From positions 8,509,001 through 8,573,000 of the forward strand of contig JAZBRI010000008.1 in NCBI GenBank assembly GCA_036874045.1: a stretch of 64,000 nucleotides of DNA. The letters run 5' to 3'. Both the position numbers and the translations under genes were made by a program. The DNA is from Cymodocea nodosa (Eukaryota; Streptophyta; Magnoliopsida; Alismatales; Cymodoceaceae). The notes beneath the pieces were generated by a model, which had not been told where the DNA came from, searched no databases, and was given only the letters and a program-made list of their open reading frames with translations. Numbering within the stretch: position 1 is the stretch's first letter; every line of letters starts with the position of its first letter. Shown here in pieces: positions 1-10,641 of the stretch.

Positions 1-1563
1 TCCATGCAGTCCTACAAGTCATGTTGAAATTAAGACTTTTGGTACCCATATCTTCTTGGGTCCGTCACTGTTAGTCCTCTGTATACTAAACCTGTTGCCT
101 TTTGGTAGCCATATAGACGTAGATCTCTTCTTAATGACGAACACAGTGGTGCCATCTTTGTAAGATCTAATTTTTCCACCACAGTAAGGGGTTTCCTATA
201 GTACAGCATACCCTAGGCCAAATTTACTTTTTTCTATTCTTTGAGATCCTATGATTTTGTTTAAACTATTTTCACCCTTAGTAAATTTACATACAATTTT
301 CTTGAAATCAGTAACTTCAGACAATAGATTTTTATTTTCTTCTTTCAGATCAAAGTTTTTACAACTATAGCTATCCATTTTAGTTTTCAATTCCCTATTA
401 TCAACTAGGGCTTTTTCTAGTTCAGCAAAAACATCTTCTAGATAGGAATTTAAATTCTTTAATTCTTTCTTGTACTTCTTACATTTTGCATATAAGTTAT
501 CTACTATATAGAGAAGACTATCTATATCTACATCATCATTTTCTTTTTCCGAGCAATAGGGAGATGTAGAGCATACCTCTTGTGCAGCAAAGCACGCGTT
601 TGTAGATGCCTCCTCATCTGAGTCTGATGAGCTGCTGGATGAACTACTGTCATCCCAAGTGGCTTTCAATGCCATTTTCTTCTTATTCTTCCTTTTCCAT
701 TTCTATTTGTCCTCCTCTTGTTGAAAAGGACAGTAAAGTTGAATGTGTCCTAGTTTCTTGCACTTGTAGCATGTGGGGACTTTTGATTTTGAGGAGCTGG
801 CTTTGCCTCCTTGTCTCATCATCCTTCTGAAGTTCCTGGCCAACAGTAACACTTCATCCTCATCCGAGCTTAGTTGATCTTTTGTTGAGGGAAAAGCTAG
901 TTCTTTCTTTTTCTCTGCTTTTCTTTCAATGACTCCTTCTTTCCATTCCTTCATTTGGACTTCATGGGCTAGAAGGTTTCCTAACAGATCTTCAACTGAA
1001 TAGTTATTCAGATCCTTTGAATCCTGTGTGGAAGTAGACTTCTACTTCCATTCGACTGTCAGGCTCTTTAGGATCTTTTGTACCTGTTCATGATTAGAAA
1101 AACTCCTCCCAAGGCCTCTTAGTTCATTCACAATTTCTATGAATCTAGAAAACATTTCAGTGATACTTTCTTTTTTAAGAATTTTGAATAATTCATATTT
1201 TCTTAACAAATTGCTGATTTTAGTATCTTTAACTAGGCTGGTTCCTTCATATGTAATTTGAAGGATCTTTCAAGCTTCATGGGAGAATTTATAAGCAGAT
1301 ATTTTATTATATTGTTCACCAATTAGTGCACAGTAAATGGAATTAAGCCCACGAGCATCCATCTGGATGATTCTTTCATCCTCCTCAGTCTAGTCACTTT
1401 CATGACTGATTAGAGTTGGTGTACCATGTACAACCATTCTCCAAAGTTTCACATCTATACTTCTGAGAAAGCACTCCATCCTATTTTTCTAGTAGCTATA
1501 ATTGCTACCATCAAAGAGGGGAGGTCGATGGATATTCTGACCCTCTATAGTGTGGAAAGCCAT
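1..1563 (-). pseudogene. Copia-B (B1) gag, degenerate
   Basis: Gag polyprotein of a SIRE-like Copia element, which would form the virus-like particle. Reading the minus strand from the ATG at 1563-1561, it begins MAFHTIEGQNIHRPPLFDG, a typical Copia gag start. Further on come a Gag-capsid region, a CCHC zinc knuckle (CYKCKKLGHIQLYC, near 760-800), an acidic serine run (SSSSSSSSDSDEEAS near 620-660) and a C-terminal coiled coil (about 240-560). Stops break it, for example a TAG replacing Trp soon after the start and others near 700 and 1030-1300. It is colinear with B3 gag (20119-21666). B1 keeps CAG (Gln) at codon 9, where B3 has TAG. The window edge falls at the gag/pol boundary. Confidence 0.85.
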
Positions 1564-1599
1564 GATCTCAGATGGTTAAATCTATTAACGAGATCAACC

Positions 1600-1614
1600 T
1601 TGCTCTGATATCAA
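1600..1614 (-). other. Primer-binding site (initiator Met tRNA) of B1
   Basis: Immediately inside the LTR the minus strand reads TGATATCAGAGC. This is one change from TGGTATCAGAGC, the complement of the plant initiator Met tRNA 3' end used by many LTR retrotransposons. Confidence 0.85.
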
Positions 1615-1615
1615 T

Positions 1616-3186
1616 TTTTAGGACCTTAAGGCTTACTAGAAGGGGGGTGAATGGTAAAAATTCGTTTCTTAACATTTTAGAAGTAGTTTAATGTAAAGTG
1701 ACAGCAAGCATACAATAAAAGAAATCACATAGAGATTTTTAGGTGGTTCACCACTAACGGCTAGTCCACCCCCAAGGGATACTTGGGCTTCACTAAACTC
1801 TTGCAAACTTACAATCACTTGCTTTAAGGTTTAAGCAAGAACCAACTAACCATTCACTTGAGCTTCCTTGTCGAAGCTTCAATCAATCCTTTCTCTGAAG
1901 TTTTAATTTGTGTACTTCAGTAAACACTATCTTGTGAACAGCAGAGTTGAATGCGTGATGAGCTTCTGAAATTTGGTCTGTAAGTGTTGAAGATGATTTG
2001 ATCTCTAAAGCTTTTCTTCTGTTGAGCTTGGTGTAAGTATATGTATGAGCAAAGAGCTACTTAAATCCATTGTCTGTATGTTGTATATATACCTGACATG
2101 TGTAACGATCATATTCTCTTCCAACGGATGTATTCTACTATACTTGATTAGACTCTAATCCCAAATACGGTAAGTTACCATTCAGAAAGTTATTTCAAGA
2201 TGTCTTACCGATTTTCCTAACCTTTCGAATAGTTAGTTGTGTAACTCTCTGAAGAATATCTATAACTCACCGAAAGATCACTTAAACCTTTTTGCCAGGT
2301 AGGATTCCAAAATATTTACTACGAGCTGACATTCAATTGGATGATTATAACTGTAACTTATCGAACAGTTATATAACTGTTGGATAGTTGGCTATAGTAA
2401 CCCTATGTTAACTTTCCGGTTGCTTCAATTCAGCACGTGCATAAAAGGCTGACTTAAGTTTCAGATGGTTATCCCAGTAACTCATTGAAATGCTTTAGGA
2501 TTTCGAATAGTTATCTTTCTAACTCTCCAAAAACATATTTGAGCTTCTTTCTGGAATTCTGCACGTGGGAAATTTAATAACTTAAGTTTCGAATGGTTAT
2601 CCCTGTAACTCACTGAAACGCTTCAAGATTTCGGATAGTTATCTTTCTAACTCTCCGAAAACATATTTGAGTTTCTTTCTGGTATTCTGCACGTGGGAAA
2701 TTCAATGACTTAAGTTTCGGATAGTTAAAGTATAACTTACCGAAACTCTCTTTGAGATTTCGGATAGTTATCTAACTCTCTGATTTTTCCTTTAAGCTTT
2801 TGACTGCCGACTTCTCTATTCTGCACGTGCGTAATAGGATGACTTAAGTTCCGGAAAGTTATACTTGTAACTTACCGAAAAACTAGAATAGTTATCTAAC
2901 TCTCCGAAAAGAAAACTCGGATAGTTATCTAACTCTCCGACAAGTCCTTTAAGCTTCTGGATAGTTAACTCCTTAACTATCCGATCATTCAATCCTCCTT
3001 ATCCTGAGAAATACAATTCTTAACTGTCCGATTTTCTACAGCAGCATATTCTGAGATTTACTGGAACCTGTTTGCTGCTTCGATTTGTCTATCTTCTGAT
3101 CTTTTTGCTGTACAGACTAATCCTGATAAATACAATTGAAAACCTTACATTGATTTTTGCATTATCAAAATCTAGAGGTCATTTCA
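1616..3186 (-). repeat. 5' LTR of B1 (Copia-B family)
   Basis: In minus orientation it starts TGAAATGACCTCTAG and ends near GGTCCTAAAA (canonical TAACA mutated). It is about 1571 bp and matches both B3 LTRs. Its core is a degenerate array of inverted repeats (CGGATAGTTA with TAACTATCCG) interspersed with GCACGTG motifs, e.g. around 2400-2960. Confidence 0.9.
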
Positions 3187-4190
3187 GAAAATTGTTTCTT
3201 GTATACTATTTTAGAAAAGTTTAAATGTGATAATGAAAATCATGCTAGAGATTTTCATAAATTTAGATTTAATGAATGTGTCTTGCATGAACAAATACAA
3301 ATGCAAAAAAATTAAAGATAGAATTTGAAAATGAAATGTTGAGAAACAATATAAATGATCTTGAGGTAGAGATTGATAAATTAAAAATAAGAGAGCTAGA
3401 TTTAAATTCTACCATTGAGAAATGGAATTTAAGTCAAACTAAGTTAGACAAACTAACTAGTACGCTTCTGGTGTCATATAAATTTGGCTTTGGATTTGAT
3501 TATTCTGAATATCCTGAATCTTAAGCCAATAAAAGATTTATTAGTTGTAGTTCAAGTAAATCTAAGACTAAAATTCCTTTTATCATGAAACAAGGTAATA
3601 AATATGTAGAAGTAGGTACTTCAAGGGATGAATCATGTAGTAATAATATAAATCAATGTGATTTGCCTAAATGTACTTCTAACATGACTATTAATGTTTC
3701 TAAAAATCTTGTTTCTTATTCTGGAAATTCAGTTTCTAATGTTTCAAAAATATCCGATAATTGTAGTAAACTGAAAATTCAGAAACCTGAGCATGTAATT
3801 CAAAACACTATTATTAGACCAATTACTGGTTCTACATGTTCTTTATCTAAAAATTCTTGTGTAGAAAAATATTTTGTATGTACTAAAAATTCAAATACAA
3901 GTACAAAATCTTGGTATGAACTTACTGAAATGTATGAGCATGACCAAAATAAATTAACATTTGATAAAAATCAGTTTGGTTTTGGTTATATTACATTTGA
4001 AAACAAAAAGAATGATTATAAGAGCAATAATGCTATATGCGAGTATGAAGCTAATGATAAATCAGTAGTGCTTACAACTAATAAGAATGTAAATGATAAT
4101 GCTAAACTATTTTTAAACAAAAAGAAGAAATATGCATTTAATGAACTTGGTCCTCAACAACATTGGGTACCAAGAAAAAGTTTTTCTTAA
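3187..4190 (+). pseudogene. Copia-A (A1) gag C-terminal region
   Basis: C-terminal gag of Copia-A, colinear with A2 at 18150-18504 plus 26571-27220. The N-terminal capsid part and zinc knuckle were separated by the B1 insertion. What is visible is a Lys/Glu/Leu-rich coiled coil (about 3336-3500) and a long Asn/Ser/Lys-rich linker ending in the conserved NELGPQQHWVPR. At 3522-3524 a TAA replaces a CAA Gln present in A2. The site GATTTATTAG at 3537 is the empty counterpart of the B3 insertion site in A2. The gag frame ends with TAA at 4188-4190; the protease frame continues in the same phase. Confidence 0.8.
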
Positions 4191-7100
4191 TTTATTTTGT
4201 AGGAGGAAACAATATCAAAATGGATCTTGGACAATGGAGCATAAAGTCACATGACTAGATAGAAAAGTCTACTAAAAAATTTTACAGATACCACAAAAGG
4301 AAGTGTAACATTTGGAAACAAAAGCAATGATAAAATCATAGGTATGGGCAATATTCAAATAATGCTGACTTGTGTTATTTTGAATGTACTATATGTAGAA
4401 AACCTAGGATTTAATTTGGTGAGTGTTATAAAACTAACTAAGAATGGATATTATGTAGTGTTTGAAGATAATGTATGCAAAATTATTGATAAAAATACAA
4501 ATGAAATTAAGTTTATTGCTAAAAGAAAAGGTTATGTATGTATTTTATCTTTACCTTCTAGTGTAGTTGATTTAAATTCATGTTTACTAGCTGAAACTAG
4601 TGATGCATATCTGTGGCATAGAAGGATTAGGCATATAAATATGAAATTATTATATAAACTATCTAGAAAACATTTAGTGAGAGGTTTACCAAAGATTAAA
4701 TACTCAAAGTACTTTATATGTGATACATGTGAGTTATGTAAACTTCACAAAAACTCTTTTAAATCAAAAACTGATATTTCAAGCAAGAGAGTCTTAGAAC
4801 TTATACATATGGATCTATTTGGACCAACAAGAATCATGAATCTTGGTGGTAAATGGTATGTATTTGTTTTAGTAGATGACTTCTTTAGATACACTTGGGT
4901 ATATTTTCCAGCATCTAAGATAGAAGTTTTTGAAAAGTTTAAAATGTTTTGCAATCTTATTCAAAATGAACAAAGTGTCTCTATTCAAAAACTTAAGAGT
5001 GATCATGGTACTGAATTTGATAATGAACAAATGGATAATTATTGTAAAGATCATGACATTGATCACAGATTTTCGTTTCCAAGAGCACCATCTCAAAATG
5101 GTGTTGTTGAGAGAAAGAATAGATCACTTCAGGAAATGACCAGAACTATGTTGAATGAACATAATTTACCTCAAAATCTTTGGGCTGAAGTAGTGAATAT
5201 AGCTTGTTATGTTATTAATAGAAGTCACTTAAGGCCTCGTGTTAATAAAACTCCTTTTGAAATTATGTTTAATAGGGTTCCAAAAGTTTCCTCTATGAAA
5301 CCTTTTGGCTGCAAGTCTTCTATTCTTAATACTAAGGATAAAAGGGATAAATTTCAAGCCATAGCGGATGAAGGAATTTTTGTAGGTTACTCTACTAGAA
5401 GTAAAGCTTATAGAGTATATAACAAGACTTCTAGAACTATTGAAGAAACCCTCCATGTAAGCTTCAATGAAAATTCTTTTAGAGAATCTCAATCTAAAGC
5501 TGATAATGATGATATGATCAATTTTTCAAAAGAGTTAGAGATCAATAGAGAGATTGAAGATTTATTTGAGAAAATCAAAAATATGAACTTAAATGATCAA
5601 ACTAATGATGAAAGTGATGGACCTTCAGATGGTGATGAGAATATTGAGGAAAATCAGAGAAATTGGCGTTATTCTTCATCACATCCCATTACTCAAGTCA
5701 TTGGTAATATTAATGAGGGAGTTAAAACTAGAGCTTTAGTAAATTTAAGTAGTATGTGTATGTTTGTTTCTATGGTGGAACCAAGGAATATAGAAGAAGC
5801 ATTATCTGATGAAAATTGGATAGTGGCAATGCAAGAAGAACTAAATCAATTCATTAAAAATGATATTTGGGAATTAGTCTCTCCACTAGAACATCAGTAC
5901 ATAATAGGTACAAAGTGGATCTTTAGAAACAAAACTAATGAGACTGGTCAAGTTATAAGGAACAAAGCTAGATTAGTTGCACAAAGGTATACACAGGAAG
6001 AAGGACTAGATTATGATGAAACATTTGCTCTTGTGGCTAGGTTAGAAACTATTAGGATATTATTGGCATATGCTTGTTATATGGATTTTAAATTATATCA
6101 AATGGACGTAAAAAGTGCATTTCTAAATGGCTTAATTAATGAAGAAGTCTATGTAAAACAACCACCTGGATTTGAAGATATTAAAAATCCTAACTTTGTG
6201 TATAAATTGAAGAAAGCCTTATATGGTTTGAAGCAAACACCTAGATCATGGTATGAAAGATTATCTACTTTTTTAATAGAACAAGGTTATATCATGGGAA
6301 AAGTAGATCATACTCTATTTATCAAGAGAGATGGTAAAGATCAGATTGTTGTTCAAATATATGTGGATGATATAATCTTTGGAGCAACATCTGATAAACT
6401 GATAAAAATATTTTCTAAAGAGATGACTAGTCAATTTGAAATGAGTATGATAGGAGAACTTTCATATTTTCTAGGACTTCAAATTAAGCAAATGGATAAA
6501 GGTATATTTTTAAATCAGGAAAAATATGTAAATGAAATGCTTAAGAAATTTAATTTTAATAATACAAGGATTCGAGGAACTCCTATGAGTAATTCTTTAA
6601 AGTTAGATATTGATGACATAGGAAAATCAATAGATGAAAGAAAATACAGAAGTATAATTGGTTCTTTACTTTATTTGACTGCTAGTAGACCTGATATTAT
6701 GTTTGCTATATGTGCTTGTGCTAGATTTCAATCTAATCCTAAAGAATCACACTCAATTGCAGTTAAAAGAATATTTAGATATATTCAAGGAACTAAAAAT
6801 TTCGGATTGTATTATTCTAAGGATAGTTCAATAGATCTTATAGGATATACTGATGTTGATTACGCAGGATTTAAATCTGATAGAAAGAGTACTAGTGGCA
6901 CATGTCAATTATTTGGAAATAATTTGGTGTCATGGTTTAGTAAAAAGCAAAACTGTGTAGCACTTTCAACTACAGAAGCTGAATATGTCGCTGCTGCACT
7001 ATGTTGCACTTAGATTCTATGGACAAGGCAAACTTTAGAAGACATTGGATTATCTTATGATATAGCTAAGATTTATTGTGATAGTAGTTCTGCAATAAAT

Positions 7101-7310
7101 CTTTTCAAAAATCCTGTATTACATTCTAGAGCAAAACATATAGAGGTTAGACATCATTTTCTAAGAGATAACATAATTAAAGGAAAAATTAAATTAGGAT
7201 TTGTGTCTAGTAAAAATCAATTAGCTGATATATTTACAAAACCTCTAGACGAAAATACATTCTGCAACATAAGATTAAATTTTGGTATTTGTAGGCTATG
7301 TGATGTGTAA
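4191..7310 (+). pseudogene. Copia-A (A1) pol: protease, integrase, RT, RNase H
   Basis: Pol polyprotein of a SIRE-like Copia element. The protease active site WILDNGA (about 4222-4241) is followed at once by TAA (4242-4244), then TAG. From 4344 to 7013 the frame is open. It holds the GAG-pre-integrase HHCC zinc region (WHRRIRH about 4613; CDTCELC about 4720). The integrase core D,D,E residues are in HMDLFGP (about 4806), KSDHGTEF (about 4996) and NGVVERKN (about 5097). RT carries [12 protein letters not shown] (about 6096) and YVDD (about 6359), and RNase H carries STTEAEYVA (about 6967). A TAG at 7011-7013 replaces the Gln CAG found in B2; beyond it the same frame runs through DIFTKPL to TAA at 7308-7310. 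This is the most complete Copia-A pol in the window. It is dead because of the protease stops. Confidence 0.9.
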
Positions 7311-8118
7311 AATGCTTAAACTCCACAAAAAGATAAATTTTGTTGATGATGTTGTTCACCTCATAGATATAATATACTTATCATAAATATCTAAGTAATA
7401 TCTAAACTGCTGCATAAGATACTATGTATTTATTGTAAAATCATAGTAGTATCTTATTGATTTTACGTAGTTTATCAATTTTAATGGTTTTCACAATTTT
7501 AAGTGGAAGTATAAATGAAAAACATTAAATACTTCTGAAATTCTGAAATTTTGATTAAGTGTTTTCTTTGGATCAATGAAAGTGCATATGATCATGCATA
7601 AATTTGACTTGTTTAATTAAACTTGTAGAATAATTTATATGTAAATCATCTTAAACTTTTAATCAAAAGTATAAGCTTATTGAAACTGATTCATATTTTC
7701 AGTAAAATCATAGAAGTAAAAATTGTATGAGATTTGTGTTTTATTGCATCTATATTAATGGAATACATATATACTATGCTTAAAATGAAAAGTGCTTACA
7801 AAGTGAAAATCTTTGAGAGTTTATTGATCAGTTTGATCACGAGTCTTTTGTACTTGAGTAGATAGGTATGTAAGGATTGTTGTCCTGAAAAAGGATTCTT
7901 TAAATCTAGCAACCTAAGGTCCTGATCAGATCTGAGATTGTTGATTGAAAGCTCATTACACAGGTACATTAGAAAGCTCTTGTATGATTCAAGCTTTTCA
8001 AACTAACTTTTAAAGAAAATTATCAATATTTACTATTTTGAAAAAAAAAAGTTGTTTCATTAATTACAGATATCTTTGAATCAAATATAGTTTCAACCAA
8101 TATGACTACTGATTTGTT
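7311..8118 (+). other. A1 post-pol non-coding block, part 1 (shared with Gypsy-D)
   Basis: No ORF of note. From about 7330 and especially 7800-8010 it is clearly similar to 49720-50350 of Gypsy-D copy D1. Shared phrases include gagagtttattga, gataggtatgtaaggattgt, gaaagctcattaca and agaaagctcttgtatgattc in the same order. The block continues after the solo LTR (9938-10330). Its function is unknown; a 3' processing, export or packaging role is conceivable but not shown. Confidence 0.75.
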
Positions 8119-9937
8119 GAATCTGTTAGAACCCGAGTATTTTGATAATGCAAAACCTATGTGAGGAAACATATTGTATTTCACAGTTAAGTCTGTTCTA
8201 CATTAGATCAGAAGGTTGTTAGAATAATTTCCAAGCAGATGAATAGATCAAGAAGATACAGCAAAATCAGACAGTTACAGGTCTAAGTATTTGAAGAGCA
8301 AGTTTAAAGCAGCAGCAATACTATTGGATAGTTAAAAGAATAACTATTCGATTTAATAAAGCCTTCGGAGAGTTATTTAATCAGATAGTTAAGGGGATTG
8401 AATGATCAGATAGTTAAGGAGTTAACTATCCGGAAGCTTAAAGGACTTTTCGGAGAGTTACAGGTATAACTATCCGAGAGTTAAGTCATTCAATAAACCA
8501 CGTGTAGAAATATAGAACGGAAGCTTAAAGGACTTGATGGAAAGTTAGATAACTATCCGAGTTTTCTTTTTAGAGAGTTAGATAACTATTCGAGTTTCTC
8601 GGTAAGTTACAGGCATAACTTTCCGAAACTTAAGTCATTTTATTACGCACGTGCAAAATGGAGAAGCCGACAGTTGAAAGCTTAAAAGGGAAAATCAGAG
8701 AGTTAGATAACTATCCGAAATTTCAAAGAGAGAGTTTCGGTAAGTTACAGCTTAACTATCCGAAACTTAAGTTATTGAAATTGCCACGTGCAGAATTCTA
8801 GAAAGAAGATCATTTAAGTTTTCAAAGAATTAGAAAGATAATTATCTGAAATTTCAAGAGAGTTTCGGTGAGTTACAGTTTAACCATCCGAAACTTAAGT
8901 CAGTGAATTTCCCACATGCATAAATCCAAATAGATGCTCAAATGGGTTTTCGGAGAGTTAGAAAGATAACTATCCGAAATTTCAAAAGAGTTTCGGTGAG
9001 TTACAGTTTAACCATCCGAAACTTAAGTCATTGAATTTCCCACGTGCAGAATTCCAGAGAGTGGCTGAAATAAGTTTTCGGAGAGTTAGAAAAATAACTA
9101 TCCAAAATCCTGAAGCATTTCGGTGAGTTACAAGGATAAACTTCCAAAACTTAAGTCAGCCCTTTATGCACGTGCTAAATTAAAGCAATTGGAAAGTTGA
9201 CAAAGTCAAACTATCCGACAAGTATTTAATAGTTCAGTGAGTTACAGTTACTCTTCGGAGAGTTGCATAACTAACCATCCGATAGAGCAGATATCTTGAA
9301 ATAATTTTCTGAATAGTCACTTGCCGTATTGGGACTTGATCCTAATTAAGTTCAGTAGAATACATCCGTTGGAGGAAAATATGATCGTTGTACATATCAA
9401 GTATATATTCAAAATACAAACAATGGATATACAGCAGAGATATACAGTGAGCTACACTTTAATTCCATTAACACTCAAGTCTGCAAATAGTGAAGCATAT
9501 TCTAAAGATCTACTGCAGAAAAAAAGCTCTTGCGCCAAAACTCTGATTGAAGGTTTAAAGTTGTTGGTTCGTGGCTTCAACTTGAAATCTACGTATAGTG
9601 TTGGTTTGAGTTTCGACCTGAAAACTTTAGAGGTTGGTTTACTGAAGTTTTTACTTGAAAACTTCTATGCAGTTGGTTCTTGCTTTGACCTGAAAGCAAG
9701 TGTGTAAGTGTTGAAACACTTAGTGAAGCCCAAGTGAATCTTGGGGGTGGACTAGCCAAATTGGTGAACCACCTAAAAATTTTGCTGTGTGTTTCTTATC
9801 TCTGTTGATTTGCATTATATTTGTTTCATCTTATTACATTTCAGTTGAATCATTCGATTCAACATTAAAAGAATTTTAAAACTACACACTTTCACCATTC
9901 ACCCCCCTCTAGTGAGCCTATCGATCCTAACAGAATC
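8119..9937 (+). mobile_element. Solo LTR of family LTR-E with 5-bp target-site duplication
   Basis: The LTR proper is 8124-9932, starting TGTTAGAACC and ending CGATCCTAACA. It is flanked by GAATC at 8119-8123 and 9933-9937. No internal region remains, so it is a solo LTR from recombination. Its first about 100 bp and its end (ttcacccccctctagtgagc) are related to Copia-B LTRs but divergent, so I treat it as a separate subfamily. Its centre (8330-9290) is the clearest inverted-repeat array in the window, for example arms CGGAGAGTTA (8451-8460) and TAACTATCCG (8467-8476), with CACGTG sites between units. The apparent reading frame 9321-9707 lies within it and I do not regard it as a gene. Confidence 0.9.
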
Positions 9938-10641
9938 AACATTAGTACTTTTGAAAATGTTTATTTGAGGTACATTCTCTTAGTCTCCTTGAATTAGTTA
10001 TATTAAGTTCAAAGTTGTGTTTTGATTCATATATAGTGAAAATTGATTCTGGAAATCATTCTTGATGAATTCAGGATAATGGAAGTTTCTAAAAAGAAAA
10101 TTTAAAGTATAGTTATACTTAGCATCTATTGTTATACAAGTATATTTTGTATGTTATTGAATATATTTGAAGTATATTTGTAGGGGGAGGATTAACAATG
10201 TCCAAAACAGATTAATATAATTCATAATACAAATCTTGGTTAATCTGAGTTTAGTTCCCTTAAGATCTTGATGAAATAATTTAAAAGACAAACAAACTAT
10301 TTTAGATTCATAAGAAGAGAATGTTAGAATAGTTTACAATGTTCTCAAGATAATGTTAAGTTTACTAACTGAACATTATGTTATCTAAGGTAACGTGTAA
10401 AACTTCCTCTAGACAGCGTTTTACTCGTTAGGTTAGTTAACTCAACGAGTTATACTTGAATATGTTAAGTACCTTGATTAAATAAACTTTATTTAATATT
10501 CATTTAAAATCCAAACCCGACTTTTATACACATTGTGTTATTCGCCTAAAACCCTATTTAAACACTTATTACACGGGCACTTAGGTTATTCGTAAACCTT
10601 TGTTTGAAAATCTTTCCCATTTGTTGCTGTTACAACTTGCG
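9938..10641 (+). other. A1 post-pol block, part 2, and leader of the extra ORF
   Basis: 9938-10330 continues the block shared with D1 (50380-50870); for example aattcaggat, tatttgtag and the ttagtt..ctaag segment appear in the same order. 10189-10196 contains a purine tract (agggggagga). 10420-10460 carries a short inverted-repeat element (gttaactcaacgagtta). 10500-10640 is a short leader with a TATA-like ctatttaaac. The leader of the D1 extra ORF (42840-42970) has a comparable layout, so an internal promoter is possible but unproven. Confidence 0.5.

Larger units (their letters stand above)
1..3186 (-). mobile_element. Copia-B copy B1, 5' part (LTR plus gag), cut by window start
   Basis: A SIRE-like Copia element on the minus strand; only its 5' LTR (1616-3186), primer-binding site and gag are inside the window. 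It matches element B3 (18510-26565) in the same order and inverted orientation. It lies inside the gag of Copia-A copy A1: just to its right the A1 sequence starts at gaaaattg (3187), and the undisturbed A2 copy reads gaagaagaaaattg at the equivalent place. The other target-site copy is off-window. Everything left of 1 (protease, integrase, RT, 3' LTR) cannot be seen. Confidence 0.9.

Noticed and set aside
1600-1614. tRNA-like sequences near LTR ends as tRNA genes
   Set aside because: Only 12-15 bases match the tRNA 3' end complement, the length of a primer-binding site; no tRNA body is present.
8330-9290. Repeated short palindromes resembling a CRISPR array
   Set aside because: Units are degenerate and the spacing is irregular; they lie inside LTRs of plant retrotransposons with target-site duplications. 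CRISPR arrays do not occur in this setting.
9321-9707. Open frame of 128 codons
   Set aside because: It lies within solo LTR-E, is not conserved as a protein in related LTRs and has no recognisable domain.
8124-9932. Solo LTR-E as another Copia-B LTR
   Set aside because: Only the two ends and the motif style are similar; most of the length differs and the first bases (TGTTAGAACC against TGAAAGGACC) are distinct, so I kept it as a separate family.
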